Below, piece after piece: positions 10,187 to 18,801 of a DNA stretch of 64,000 nucleotides; positions within the stretch are counted from its first letter, which is position 1; each line of letters opens with the position of its first letter. Position numbers and translations under genes: made by a program. The stretch is from Silanimonas sp. (GTDB lineage: Bacteria > Pseudomonadota > Gammaproteobacteria > Xanthomonadales > Xanthomonadaceae). The notes beneath the pieces were generated by a model. The model was not told where the DNA came from. It made no database searches and saw only the letters and a list, made by a program, of their open reading frames with translations. The DNA is taken from NCBI GenBank assembly GCA_018334015.1, contig JAGXTI010000007.1, positions 1-64,000 of the forward strand, written 5' to 3'.

Positions 10187-10720
10187 TCAGGCAGCCGCCT
10201 GGCGGAACTCGGGTGTACGGGAAAGCAGCGGGATGTCGAGCACCCCCCAAACCGTCTCGCCCAGCCGGTAGGCACGGGCGATGACGCTGGCATAGCGGCC
10301 GTCGAAGGCTTCGGGGCGTTCGATGGCGTGGGCATCGTTGAAGGCACGCTGGCCGTAGAGCTCGTCGACCAGCAGGATCACGTTGCCGCCAGGCTGACGC
10401 ACCAGCAGGCAGCGCTGGCCTTCGTTGACCGCGCTGCGCTCACCATCGAGAAACTGCTTGAGATCGACCACGCCATACAGGCTGCCGCGGACGTTGGCGA
10501 GACCCAGCATCCAAGGCTGCGCGCCCGGCACCGGAGTGAGCGCCGGCAGGTTGAGGATCTCGACCACCTCGCCAAAGGCGCCGACCAGCCGGTGCCGGCC
10601 GATCCTGAAACCGACGCCGCGCCAATGGCCCGGCGCCTCAACCAACTCCGGGCGACCGGGCTGGTGCGCCAGCGAGCGGCGTTCGTAGTCGAGCAGCAGA
10701 TCGAAGGCGCTCGTGCTCAT
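10187..10720 (-). CDS. pilI: CheW-like adaptor PilI
   Basis: This 177-residue protein is a CheW-domain adaptor linking PilJ to the ChpA kinase. The core reads LVGAFGEVVEILNLP, then LGLANVRGSLYGVVDLKQFL and VILLVDELYGQRAF, the two beta-barrel halves of CheW. Its ATG overlaps the stop of pilG (ATGA), so the two are probably translationally coupled, and pilJ follows 30 bases later. In most Pil-Chp operons pilH lies between pilG and pilI; here pilG abuts pilI directly. Confidence 0.9.
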   Translation of the reverse strand: MSTSAFDLLLDYERRSLAHQPGRPELVEAPGHWRGVGFRIGRHRLVGAFGEVVEILNLPALTPVPGAQPWMLGLANVRGSLYGVVDLKQFLDGERSAVNEGQRCLLVRQPGGNVILLVDELYGQRAFNDAHAIERPEAFDGRYASVIARAYRLGETVWGVLDIPLLSRTPEFRQAAA

Positions 10721-11118
10721 ATGGAAGTGACGTAGCGGCGGACGGCGTCGAGCAGTTCGTCGCGGGTGAAGGGTTTGGTCAGGTAGTCCTCGGAGCCGAC
10801 GATGCGGCCACGCGCCTTGTCGAACAAGCCGTCCTTGGAGGAGAGCATGATCACCGGCGTGCCTTTGAAGACCTGGTTCGATTTGATCAGTGCGCAGGTC
10901 TGGTAGCCGTCCAGACGCGGCATCATGATGTCGACGAAGATCAAGTGCGGCTGCACTTCGGCGATGCGCCCAAGCGCCTGGAAGCCGTCATCCGCGGTCG
11001 CCACCTCGGCCCCTTCCTTCCGGAGCAGGGTCTCCGCGGTGCGCCGGATGGTTCGCGAGTCATCGATCACCATGACCCGCAGGCCCGTCAGGGCACCGGC
11101 TTCGTTGCTTTCTGTCAT
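10717..11118 (-). CDS. pilG: twitching response regulator PilG
   Basis: This 133-residue protein is a stand-alone receiver domain. It shows the acidic pair (VMVIDDSRTIRR), the phosphoacceptor Asp in IFVDIMMPRLDGYQTC, the Ser/Thr switch (VIMLSSKD) and the conserved Lys (DYLTKPFTRDELL). IMMPRLDGYQTCALIK and KARGRIVGSEDYL are typical of PilG rather than PilH. The frame stays open up to 11379, but the homology starts just after the ATG at 11118, which has a GGGTAGGG ribosome-binding stretch upstream. It is the first gene of the operon and is phosphorylated by ChpA. Confidence 0.93.
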   Translation of the reverse strand: MTESNEAGALTGLRVMVIDDSRTIRRTAETLLRKEGAEVATADDGFQALGRIAEVQPHLIFVDIMMPRLDGYQTCALIKSNQVFKGTPVIMLSSKDGLFDKARGRIVGSEDYLTKPFTRDELLDAVRRYVTSI

Positions 11119-11188
11119 CACTGCCCTACCCCACAACCTGCGGTTTGCCGGAGCCGGGCCGAAAAGCCCGACACGCCGGTATTCAAGA

Positions 11189-11219
11189 GCTATATCCCAG
11201 CGTCCTGAAAATGTGTCAA
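11189..11219 (-). promoter_or_regulatory. sigma-70-like promoter of the pilG-chpC operon
   Basis: On the minus strand a perfect TTGACA (11219-11214) is followed after 19 bases by TATAGC (11194-11189); GATATA at 17-base spacing is an alternative -10. It is about 70-100 bases upstream of the pilG ATG, in the 187-bp divergent gap before gshB, which is locally richer in A+T. Confidence 0.55.
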
Positions 11220-11305
11220 GCCCGCGTTGCAATTGGACTTCTGCTCGCCGATCCGGCAGGGACGGCCTGTTACGCTGTGCGCCCCGCCCCCTGGACCCCT
11301 CGCGC

Positions 11306-12253
11306 ATGACCCGAAGACTCGCCATCGTGATGGACCCGATCGAGTCGATCAAGATCGCCAAGGATTCCAGCTTCGCCATGCTGCTGGAGGCTCAGCGGCG
11401 TGGCTGGGCCCTGCATTACGTGCAGCCCGGCAGCCTCGGGATGCGCGGTGGCGAGGCCGGCGGCCGGCTTGCCACCCTGGCCGTGGCGGACGATCGGGTC
11501 GGCTGGTTCCGCCTCGGTGAAGCCCGTTGGACGCCACTGGCCACGATGGACCTCGTGCTGATGCGCCGCGACCCGCCGGTCGATGCCGACTACCTGCACG
11601 ACACCCAGATCCTCAGCGCCGCGTCCCGCGCCGGGCTGCGGGTCTGCAACAACCCGACGGGCCTGCGCGACCTCAATGAGAAACTCGCCGCCCTGCTGTT
11701 CCCGCAGTGCATCCCGCCCACCCTGGTCAGCCGCGAGGCCGAGGCGTTCCGGGCCTTCGCCGCCGAGCAGGGCGAAATCGTGCTCAAGACCCTCGACGGC
11801 ATGGGCGGGCGCTCGATCTTCCGCAGCCGGCATGGCGACCCGAACCTCAACGTGATCCTCGAGACCCTGACCGCCGAGGGCCGGCATCTGGCCATGGCGC
11901 AGCGTTTCCTGCCGGCCATCGCCGAGGGCGACAAGCGCATCCTGCTGATCGACGGCGAACCGGTTTCGCACGTGCTGGCGCGCATCCCGCAAGGCAGCGA
12001 GTTCCGCGGCAACCTCGCCGCCGGCGGCCGCGGCGAGGTGCGCCCCCTCAGCGAGCGCGACCACTGGATCGCCGCCCAAGTCGGCCCCGAATTGAAGGCC
12101 CGTGGCATGCGTTTCGTCGGGCTCGACGTGATCGGCGACTGGCTGACCGAGATCAACGTCACCAGCCCGACCTGCATCCGCGAGATCGATGCCGGGGCCG
12201 GCCTGAACATCGCCGGCACCCTGTTCGACGCTCTGGAGCGCGCGCCGGCGTGA
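11306..12253 (+). CDS. gshB: glutathione synthetase
   Basis: This 315-residue ATP-grasp enzyme joins gamma-glutamylcysteine and glycine with ATP in the last step of glutathione synthesis. The prokaryotic GshB signatures are clear: VLMRRDPPVDADYL, LKTLDGMGGRSIFR and the C-terminal EINVTSPTCIREIDA. Length matches the family (about 315). The frame is open far upstream, but GshB homology begins at the ATG at 11306 (MTRRLAIVMDPIESI). It is divergent from pilG, a neighbourhood familiar from Xanthomonads, and its TGA overlaps the GTG start of the next gene. Confidence 0.95.
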   Translation: MTRRLAIVMDPIESIKIAKDSSFAMLLEAQRRGWALHYVQPGSLGMRGGEAGGRLATLAVADDRVGWFRLGEARWTPLATMDLVLMRRDPPVDADYLHDTQILSAASRAGLRVCNNPTGLRDLNEKLAALLFPQCIPPTLVSREAEAFRAFAAEQGEIVLKTLDGMGGRSIFRSRHGDPNLNVILETLTAEGRHLAMAQRFLPAIAEGDKRILLIDGEPVSHVLARIPQGSEFRGNLAAGGRGEVRPLSERDHWIAAQVGPELKARGMRFVGLDVIGDWLTEINVTSPTCIREIDAGAGLNIAGTLFDALERAPA

Positions 12254-13131
12254 GCGCCGCGGCGGCCGCCGTCCCGCCTGCAGCCCGGCCGCCGCAACGG
12301 CTGGCCGCCACCACCGTGCTGGCCGTACTGGTGCTGGCGGTGGCCATCCTCGGCCTCGGTTTCGTCCGTGACGATGCCGCGCCAGTGACCCCGACGCTGG
12401 ACGTGATCCTCACCGAAACCCGCAGCGAGGAAGCGCCGGAACGCGCCGATTTCCTCGCCCAGGACCGCAACCTCGGCGGCGGCGAGCACGCCACCCCGCA
12501 GCGCCCGCGCGAGCCGGTCAGCGCGCCGGTGCCCCGCGCGGAGGCGGGTCTGGCCCCCGTACCGATCCGTGCGCAGTCCCCCCCGGCGCTCGTCGCCCAG
12601 CCGCAGCCGGTGCTGGCCAGCCGCTCGCCCTCGGCCGAACGCGCCCCGATCGAGGCCCCACGACCGGAAACCCCGCCCACCACCCTGCCGCTCGCCGAGG
12701 AACGCCTGGAGCAGCAGATCGAGATGGCCCGGCTGGCCGCCGAGATCGCGCGTCGCAAGGCCCAGTACGCCCAGCGGCCGAACCGCAAATTCGTCTCGGC
12801 CAGCACCGAGGCCTACGCCTATGCCCACTACCTGCGGCAATGGGTCGAACAGGTCGAACGGGTCGGCAACGCCAATTACCCAGAACGCGCCCGAGCCGAA
12901 CGGCTTGAGGACCGGCTGGTGATGACCGTGGCCGTCCGTCGCGACGGCAGCGTCGAATCGGTGGTGCTGAACACGCCCAGCCGCCACGCGGTGCTGAACC
13001 AGGCCGCACGCCGGATCGTCGATCTGGCGACCCCCTTCCCGGCCTTGCCGGCGACCGGCGAACGGGTCGATGTGTTGCACATCACCCGCACCTGGGAATT
13101 CCGCAACGGCGCGGTGCGCAGCGACGGGTGA
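12250..13131 (+). CDS. TonB-like energy transducer
   Basis: This 293-residue protein starts at a GTG in a GTGA overlap with gshB. A membrane anchor lies at ~17-38 (TTVLAVLVLAVAILGLGFV), followed by a Pro/Ala/Arg-rich periplasmic spacer and a helical segment rich in Glu and Arg (~150-180). The C-terminal ~90 residues resemble the TonB fold, with YPERARAERLEDRLVMTVAV, DGSVESVVL and the closing TRTWEFRNG. TonB proteins pass proton-motive energy to outer-membrane receptors. No exbB or exbD is adjacent. The spacer is Arg-rich rather than the usual Lys-Pro. Confidence 0.8.
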   Translation: MSAAAAAVPPAARPPQRLAATTVLAVLVLAVAILGLGFVRDDAAPVTPTLDVILTETRSEEAPERADFLAQDRNLGGGEHATPQRPREPVSAPVPRAEAGLAPVPIRAQSPPALVAQPQPVLASRSPSAERAPIEAPRPETPPTTLPLAEERLEQQIEMARLAAEIARRKAQYAQRPNRKFVSASTEAYAYAHYLRQWVEQVERVGNANYPERARAERLEDRLVMTVAVRRDGSVESVVLNTPSRHAVLNQAARRIVDLATPFPALPATGERVDVLHITRTWEFRNGAVRSDG

Positions 13132-13147
13132 GGGCGCCAAGAGCGGC

Positions 13148-13960
13148 TCAACCGCCGCGCAAGGCCCGTGCCGCTTGTTGTTCGAGGGTGGTCAAGGCCA
13201 CCTTGTCGCGCAGGTAGGCCGGCTCGACGGCGGCGGCCGCCACGGCACGGTCGGCCTGCCAGTCCCGACGTGCGATGCGCGCCACGGCGCTGGCCGTGGG
13301 CAGCGCAGCCGGCAGCACCCGTCCAAAGCGGGCCGCCCACGGCGCCCACCAGGCCCGGTCACCGGCGGCGAAGCCGCTGCCCACCGCCTGCCAGACACTG
13401 GGCCGGGTGGCGTCCTCCATGCCCGCCCAAGGTCCGGCCAAGGCCGACCCCGCCGCTGCCAGCGGCAACAGCCGGGGATCGCCAGAGGCCTCGGGCAAAC
13501 CTTCGGCACCGGCACGGAAGGCAGCAAGGTAGAGCTCGCCCATGCGGGCATCGATGGCGGCCAGCACCGGGCCCTCGGCGAGGAAAGGCTCGGCAAGAGC
13601 AGCCAGCGTGGACACCGGCAGCACCGGTCGATCGAGGCCCAGCGCGATGCCCTGCACGAGGCTGATCGCGAGACGCACGCCGGTAAAGGCTCCGGGTCCG
13701 ATCCCGACCGCCAGGGCATCGATGCGCGACTTCGCCAGCCCCGCCTCGGCCAGCAGGGCATCGGCCCAGGGCAGGGCCAGTTCGGCGTGGCGGCGGGGTG
13801 CCAGCTCGTGGCGGGCGAGCAGGCGGCCCGCGTGCAGCAGGGCGACCGAACAGGCCTCGGTGGCCAATTCGAAAGCGAGCAGGGTCGGGCCGCCCTCGGC
13901 AGGTCGCGCAGGCGGACCGGGGGGCGAGGCGTCGATCGGTGGCAGCGGGTCAGCGGTCAT
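13148..13960 (-). CDS. tsaB: tRNA threonylcarbamoyladenosine biosynthesis protein TsaB
   Basis: This 270-residue protein is an ASKHA-fold partner of TsaD in making t6A37 on ANN-decoding tRNAs. Diagnostic stretches are LLAFELATEACSVALL near the N-terminus, RRHAELALPWADALL, and GIGPGAFTGVRLAISLVQGIA. The chosen ATG at 13960 has 22 residues of Pro-rich leader before a second part of the frame that matches TsaB; a start further in is possible. It overlaps the helicase gene by 11 bases and is the last gene of the mrcB chain, converging on the TonB-like gene. Confidence 0.9.
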   Translation of the reverse strand: MTADPLPPIDASPPGPPARPAEGGPTLLAFELATEACSVALLHAGRLLARHELAPRRHAELALPWADALLAEAGLAKSRIDALAVGIGPGAFTGVRLAISLVQGIALGLDRPVLPVSTLAALAEPFLAEGPVLAAIDARMGELYLAAFRAGAEGLPEASGDPRLLPLAAAGSALAGPWAGMEDATRPSVWQAVGSGFAAGDRAWWAPWAARFGRVLPAALPTASAVARIARRDWQADRAVAAAAVEPAYLRDKVALTTLEQQAARALRGG

Positions 13961-16031
13961 CGGCAGCTTCCCCGGCGATGGCCGCGGCGGTGGCCTCATG
14001 GGTGGCGGCGAAAAAGGCCTGGACATCGGCCAGGGCACGTGTGCGGGTGAGCGGCGGCAGGCTGGCCATGAACAGCCGGCCGTAGGGTTTCGTCAGCAGC
14101 CGCGGGTCGCACAGCACCAGCACGCCGCGGTCCTCGTGGCGGCGGATCAGCCGACCCACGCCCTGCTTCAGCGCGATCGCGGCAGCCGGCACCTGTTCGG
14201 CGAGGAAGGGGTTGCCGCCACGCCGGCGCACGGCCTCGAGCCGGGCTTCCAGCACCGGGTCGTCGGGTGCGGCGAACGGCAGCTTGTCGATGACGACGAC
14301 GCTCAAAGCATCGCCGGCGACATCGACGCCCTCCCAGAAACTGGCCGCACCGAGCAGCACACCGTTGCCGCTGGCACGGAACCGCTCGATCAACTGCAGG
14401 CGCGGTGCGCTGCCCTGCACGAACAGCGGCCAGGGCCCACCTTCCAGCAACGTGGCGGCCTCGCGCAGGGCACGGTGCGAGGTGAACAACAGAAAAGCAC
14501 GACCCTTCGAGGCTTCGAGAACCGGCCTGACCGCCGTCACCACGCGCTCGGTGTAGTCGCGGGCCGAGGGTTCGGGCAGGCCGGACGGAAAGTAGGCGAG
14601 CGCCTGCGCCGGCCAGTCGAAAGGGCTTGGCTGCAGCAGAGTGCGCGGCGCGTCGAGACCCAACTTCCAGGCGATGTGGCCCAGATCAGCGCCAACCGCC
14701 AGCGTCGCCGAGGTGAAGATCCACGCCGCTTTGCTTTGTTCGCGATAACGGCGCAAGGGTCCGGCGACATCGAGCGGCGTCACCGACAGAGCGAAACCGC
14801 GCTGGCTCAGCTCGAACCAGCGCACCTCGCCGTGCGCGGCGCGATGATCGTTGTCGTCACCCTCCTCATCGTCCGTCGTGGGTTCGGCCTTGGCCTCGAC
14901 CTCCAGCAGGCCCGGCACGCCCTCGGCCCAGTGCCGCAGGCGGGTCTGGAACAGCATGAGCCGCGCCAGCACGGCGGCGAACTCGGGGGCCGCCTCCTTC
15001 AGCCCCTCAGCCACATCGGCCAATCCGGCCATCGCTGCTGCCAGGGCACGCAGCCGATCCGGCATTTCGGCGTGATGACCAAGCAGCAGCGCGCGCGTGC
15101 CACGCTGCGGCAGGCCTTCGCAATGCAGGCGCAGTTGGCGGATCGCGGTTTCCAGCTCGCGCACCGCCGGCGACACCGTGGCGAGGCTGCCCGTCACCTT
15201 GGCGCAGGCACCGGTCGCGTCACGGGAAAGATCGATGAGCATGCGTGCCGACACCGATTCACCGAAGAACTGGGCGGCGAGCTCGGGCAGTTGGTGGGCC
15301 TCGTCGAGCACGAAGGTGGACGCCCCCGGCAGGATCTCGCCGAAGCCTTCTTCCTTGATGGCGAGGTCAGCCAGCAGCAGGTGGTGGTTGATGACGACGA
15401 GGTCGGCGGCCTGCGCCTCGGCGCGCGCCTTGACCACGAAGCAGTCCTGCCAGAACGGGCACTCGCTGCCGAGGCAGTTCTCCACCGTCGAACTGACGAG
15501 GCCGCGGATCGGCGAGTCCTCGGGCAGATCGGCGACCTCGGCCAGATCGCCACGGCGGGTACGCTTGCCCCAAGCGACGATGCGCCCGAATTGCGCGATC
15601 TGCTCGCGCCCCGAGAACACCGGCGTGCCCTTGGCGAGCTCGGTGCGCTGCAGGCAGAGGTAATTGCTGCGGCCCTTCAGCAGCGCGGTGCGCAGGCCGA
15701 GGCCCAAGGCCTCGCGCACCTTCGGCAGGTCGCGGTGGTAGAGCTGGTCCTGCAGGGCCTTGGTGCCGGTCGAGACGATGACGCGCTGCCCCGAGAGCAG
15801 GGCGGGCACGAGGTAGGCGTAGGTCTTGCCGGTGCCGGTGCCGGCTTCGGCGATGAGCGCTTCGCGATCGGCCATGGCTTCGGCGATGGCCACGCCCAGC
15901 CGCTGCTGCGCGGGACGTGGCGCGAAGCCGGGGATGGCGGTGGCGAGCGCGCCGCCCTCGTCAAGCGCGCGGGCGGTCAGCAGCGGCAGCACCCGTTCCG
16001 GGCCGCCCGAGGTGGCGGCCTCGGCCCTCAC
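13950..16031 (-). CDS. yoaA: DinG/YoaA-type iron-sulfur DNA helicase
   Basis: This 693-residue protein is an XPD-like superfamily 2 helicase. Walker A is AEAGTGTGKTYAYL, followed by a putative Fe-S cluster set (NYLCLQR, then ENCLGSECPFWQDC), the DEAH box FVLDEAHQL, and C-terminal motifs LLGAASFWEGVDVAG and KQGVGRLIRR. YoaA-type enzymes act in replication-fork repair. The start is a GTG at 16031, in a GTGA overlap with the preceding lipoprotein gene; the frame upstream of it is shadow sequence. An acidic insertion rich in Asp and Glu (TTDDEEGDDND) sits mid-protein. YoaA is preferred over DinG because tsaB follows, as yeaZ follows yoaA in E. coli. Confidence 0.88.
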   Translation of the reverse strand: MRAEAATSGGPERVLPLLTARALDEGGALATAIPGFAPRPAQQRLGVAIAEAMADREALIAEAGTGTGKTYAYLVPALLSGQRVIVSTGTKALQDQLYHRDLPKVREALGLGLRTALLKGRSNYLCLQRTELAKGTPVFSGREQIAQFGRIVAWGKRTRRGDLAEVADLPEDSPIRGLVSSTVENCLGSECPFWQDCFVVKARAEAQAADLVVINHHLLLADLAIKEEGFGEILPGASTFVLDEAHQLPELAAQFFGESVSARMLIDLSRDATGACAKVTGSLATVSPAVRELETAIRQLRLHCEGLPQRGTRALLLGHHAEMPDRLRALAAAMAGLADVAEGLKEAAPEFAAVLARLMLFQTRLRHWAEGVPGLLEVEAKAEPTTDDEEGDDNDHRAAHGEVRWFELSQRGFALSVTPLDVAGPLRRYREQSKAAWIFTSATLAVGADLGHIAWKLGLDAPRTLLQPSPFDWPAQALAYFPSGLPEPSARDYTERVVTAVRPVLEASKGRAFLLFTSHRALREAATLLEGGPWPLFVQGSAPRLQLIERFRASGNGVLLGAASFWEGVDVAGDALSVVVIDKLPFAAPDDPVLEARLEAVRRRGGNPFLAEQVPAAAIALKQGVGRLIRRHEDRGVLVLCDPRLLTKPYGRLFMASLPPLTRTRALADVQAFFAATHEATAAAIAGEAADDR

Positions 16032-16540
16032 ATCCGCACCGGTGGCGCGATGGTGCAGCGCTCCAGCATGGCTTGGGCGGAAACGACGTTTTCGAGCTCG
16101 CCTCGGCCTTGACGCAGCCACTTCAGCAGCGTCCAGTTGCGCCGGCAGAGCGGTCCGGACTTCGGGCCGAGCGCGATACTGCGCTGCACCAAGGTCTGGG
16201 CCTCGGCCTGTTCGCCGCGCAGCACGGCCAGCTCGGCCCGCCACTGCAGCAGATCGGGGTCGTCGGGGCTGATGGCGAGCGCCGCCGCCAGCGCGGCATC
16301 GGCCTGCTCGAAGGCGGCTGCCGCTTCGGCCGCGGTCGCGGCAAGACGCAGGTCCTTGACCTGGGCATCGACCAACGGCATCACCACCAGTTCGGCACCG
16401 GACTGCCCGGCCTCGCGGACCGCAGCGACGATCTCCACCGGTGTCGGGAGTGGCGGGCCGATCGATAAGGCCGGGGCCGGCGGCAGCGGCGCGCAGGCGC
16501 CCAACCCGAGAACAGTGGCCAGAAGCAGCAAACCTCTCAC
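16028..16540 (-). CDS. small lipoprotein with TPR-like helices
   Basis: This 170-residue protein starts at a GTG in a GTGA overlap with mrcB. It has a lipoprotein signal (RGLLLLATVLGLGAC) with cleavage before Cys17. The mature part is Ala/Glu-rich and helical, with a TPR-like pair (FEQADAALAAALAISPDDPDLLQWRAELAVLRGEQAEA). I do not recognise a named family. Its place directly after PBP1B suggests a periplasmic partner of peptidoglycan synthesis, as lipoprotein cofactors often serve PBP1 enzymes; this is inference from position only. Confidence 0.7.
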   Translation of the reverse strand: MRGLLLLATVLGLGACAPLPPAPALSIGPPLPTPVEIVAAVREAGQSGAELVVMPLVDAQVKDLRLAATAAEAAAAFEQADAALAAALAISPDDPDLLQWRAELAVLRGEQAEAQTLVQRSIALGPKSGPLCRRNWTLLKWLRQGRGELENVVSAQAMLERCTIAPPVRM

Positions 16541-18801
16541 GGCGTCGATGCCCCGAATCTGAAGAAATCGAACAGGCCCCGCTCCACGCAACTGAGGTGC
16601 TGGGTCGGCAGGAAGCCGGCGACGAAGGGGTAGCGGCGGGCACCCACGCATTCGGCCTCCGTGGTGGCGAATTGCCCTTGGGCGACGTAGGCCCATTCAA
16701 TGCCCTGCTCGCCCGGCTGCAAGGGCGCACTCGGCAGGGCCGTGAACAGGGCCTGCCAGATCCGCATGGCGCCGGTGGCACCGAACAGGCCGGTGGCCTC
16801 GTTCTGATCGTTGCCGACCCAGGCCACGGCGAGATGGCTGCCGGTGTAACCAGCGAACCAGCTGTCGCGGCCATCGTTGCTGGTGCCGGTCTTGCCGGCG
16901 GCGGCGAGCTGACCGGTGGTCCCGGCGGCCAGCGCCCGCGCCGTACCGCGCCGGGCGGCGTCCTGCAGGGCCAGGCTGACGAGTCGGGCGGCCAGGGCAT
17001 CGCCGTCCTGGGCGGCATCCTTGCGGCCGTCGTAACGGGCCAGCGGCCGGCCGTCCGGGGCCAGCACGCCGCGCACCGCACGCAGCGGCTGGATGCGGCC
17101 GCCCGAGGCGAGGAACTGGTAGACCTGCGCCATCGCGAACGGCGACAGATCGACACTGCCGAGGATCAGGGCCGGATTCGGCTCGGCCTTGACCTCGGCC
17201 AGGGCATCGAGCAGGGCGGCGAGCCGCTCGGGGCCCACCTCCATGCCGAGCCGGACCGTGGCCTGGTTGTAGCTGAAGGCCAGCGCGTCCTGCAGCGGCA
17301 GGGTGCCGTGGCTGCGGCCGTCGGCGTTTTCCGGCACCCAGTCGCGGCCGTTGGCCAGCCGCACGGTGACCGGTGTGTCGTCGATCGGCGAGGCCAGCGA
17401 CCAGCGGCCCGGTTGCGCCAGGGCCAGCAGGTAGACCACCGGCTTGAGCAGCGAGCCGACCGGACGGCGGGCATCGAGCGCCCGATTGAAGGCCGGATTG
17501 CTCGGCTGACGATCGCCGACCACCGCACGCACCTCGCCGTTCTGGGCATCGGTCAACACCAACGCGGCCTGCAAGGAGGGCCGATCGCGCCGCTCCAGGG
17601 CATCGAGGGTGCGGGTCACTGCCGCCTCGGCCTCACGCTGGGCCGAGGGTGCCAGCGTGGTGTGGATGGTGAGGCCGGCGCCGGTCAGGGCCTTGGCGGG
17701 GTAGTCGCGGCCGAGCTGGCGACGCACCAGATCGAGGAAGGCCGGGTGACGGTTGCGGGCGAGGCCGGGACGCGGCAGCACGCCGAGCGGCTGGGCACGC
17801 GCGGCATCGCGTTCGGCGGCACTCATCAGCCCGGTTTCGGCGAACACGCCAAGCACCAGATCGCGGCGCGCCTTGGCGCGATCGGGGAAGCGGCGGGGGT
17901 CGAGGTGCGAGGGCCCCTGCACCAGACCGATCAGCAGGGCGATCTCGTGCGGGCGCAGATCGGCGACCTCGCGGCCGAACCAGAAACGCGCGGCCGCCCC
18001 CACCCCGTGCACGGCCTGGGCACCCTGCTGGCCGAGGTAGACCTGGTTCAAATACGTTTCGAGGATGCGCCGCTTGTCGAAACGGGCCTCGATGATCAGG
18101 GCGTAGGCTGCCTCGGTGGCCTTGCGGCGGAAGGTACGGGCATTGCTCAGGAACAGGCTGCGCACCAACTGCTGGGTGAGCGTGCTGCCGCCCTGTTCGA
18201 CCTCACCCTCACGAAGATTGACCACCATCGCCCGCAGCACGCCCCAGGGGTCGATGCCGTGGTGGTGGCGGAAATTGCGGTCCTCCACCGCCTGCAGGCC
18301 CGCCACCAGCAGCACCGGCATCTCGTCGAGTCGGACCAGCTCGCGCTCCTCCTGACGGGCACCGTAGAGGGTGGCGATGCGCGCCGGATCGAGCCGGAAG
18401 CCGGGCCCGCCGCCGTCGAGCCGGCGCACCGAGGTCACCCGGCCGCCGGCCAGCACCACTTCGGCCCGGGCCGGATCGACCGGACCCTCGACATCGTCGA
18501 AACCGCGGGTGGCGATGGTCCAGCGCCTACCCTCGCGGGCATAGCTGCCGGGCATGCGGCCATCGCCGGCGACGAAGGCTGCAGCCGCCAACTCCTGCTG
18601 CAGGGCCTCGGCACTCATCGGCAGGCCCGGAGCCAGCACCAACGGGCGGGCGAACACCCGGGTCGGGATCTGCCAGGACAATGCCTCGAACTGCGCCCGC
18701 ACCTGACGGTCGAGGTACCAGGCCACCGGCAGGCCGAAGCCGAGCACCAGGCCGGAACCGAGCAGGGCCGCGAGCAGGACGTAACGCAGCAGGGGGGGCA
18801 T
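16537..18801 (-). CDS. mrcB: bifunctional penicillin-binding protein 1B
   Basis: This 754-residue inner-membrane enzyme polymerises and cross-links peptidoglycan. After a membrane anchor (~7-27) comes a UB2H-like region (SWQIPTRVFARPL), then the glycosyltransferase family 51 motifs EDRNFRHHHGIDPWG and GGSTLTQQLVRSLFL. The transpeptidase domain has the SxxK motif (GSLLKP), SYNQA and GKTGTSND. The order and length fit PBP1B rather than PBP1A. It heads a chain with the lipoprotein, helicase and tsaB genes. Its ATG lies within one base of the first possible ATG of the divergent glycosyltransferase, so the two must share a very short promoter region or one starts further in. Confidence 0.93.
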   Translation of the reverse strand: MPPLLRYVLLAALLGSGLVLGFGLPVAWYLDRQVRAQFEALSWQIPTRVFARPLVLAPGLPMSAEALQQELAAAAFVAGDGRMPGSYAREGRRWTIATRGFDDVEGPVDPARAEVVLAGGRVTSVRRLDGGGPGFRLDPARIATLYGARQEERELVRLDEMPVLLVAGLQAVEDRNFRHHHGIDPWGVLRAMVVNLREGEVEQGGSTLTQQLVRSLFLSNARTFRRKATEAAYALIIEARFDKRRILETYLNQVYLGQQGAQAVHGVGAAARFWFGREVADLRPHEIALLIGLVQGPSHLDPRRFPDRAKARRDLVLGVFAETGLMSAAERDAARAQPLGVLPRPGLARNRHPAFLDLVRRQLGRDYPAKALTGAGLTIHTTLAPSAQREAEAAVTRTLDALERRDRPSLQAALVLTDAQNGEVRAVVGDRQPSNPAFNRALDARRPVGSLLKPVVYLLALAQPGRWSLASPIDDTPVTVRLANGRDWVPENADGRSHGTLPLQDALAFSYNQATVRLGMEVGPERLAALLDALAEVKAEPNPALILGSVDLSPFAMAQVYQFLASGGRIQPLRAVRGVLAPDGRPLARYDGRKDAAQDGDALAARLVSLALQDAARRGTARALAAGTTGQLAAAGKTGTSNDGRDSWFAGYTGSHLAVAWVGNDQNEATGLFGATGAMRIWQALFTALPSAPLQPGEQGIEWAYVAQGQFATTEAECVGARRYPFVAGFLPTQHLSCVERGLFDFFRFGASTP

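Noticed and set aside
10717..11379. A longer PilG of 220 residues starting at 11379
   Set aside because: The extra 87 residues have no homology, would overlap the gshB start, and would lie upstream of the likely promoter at 11189-11219.
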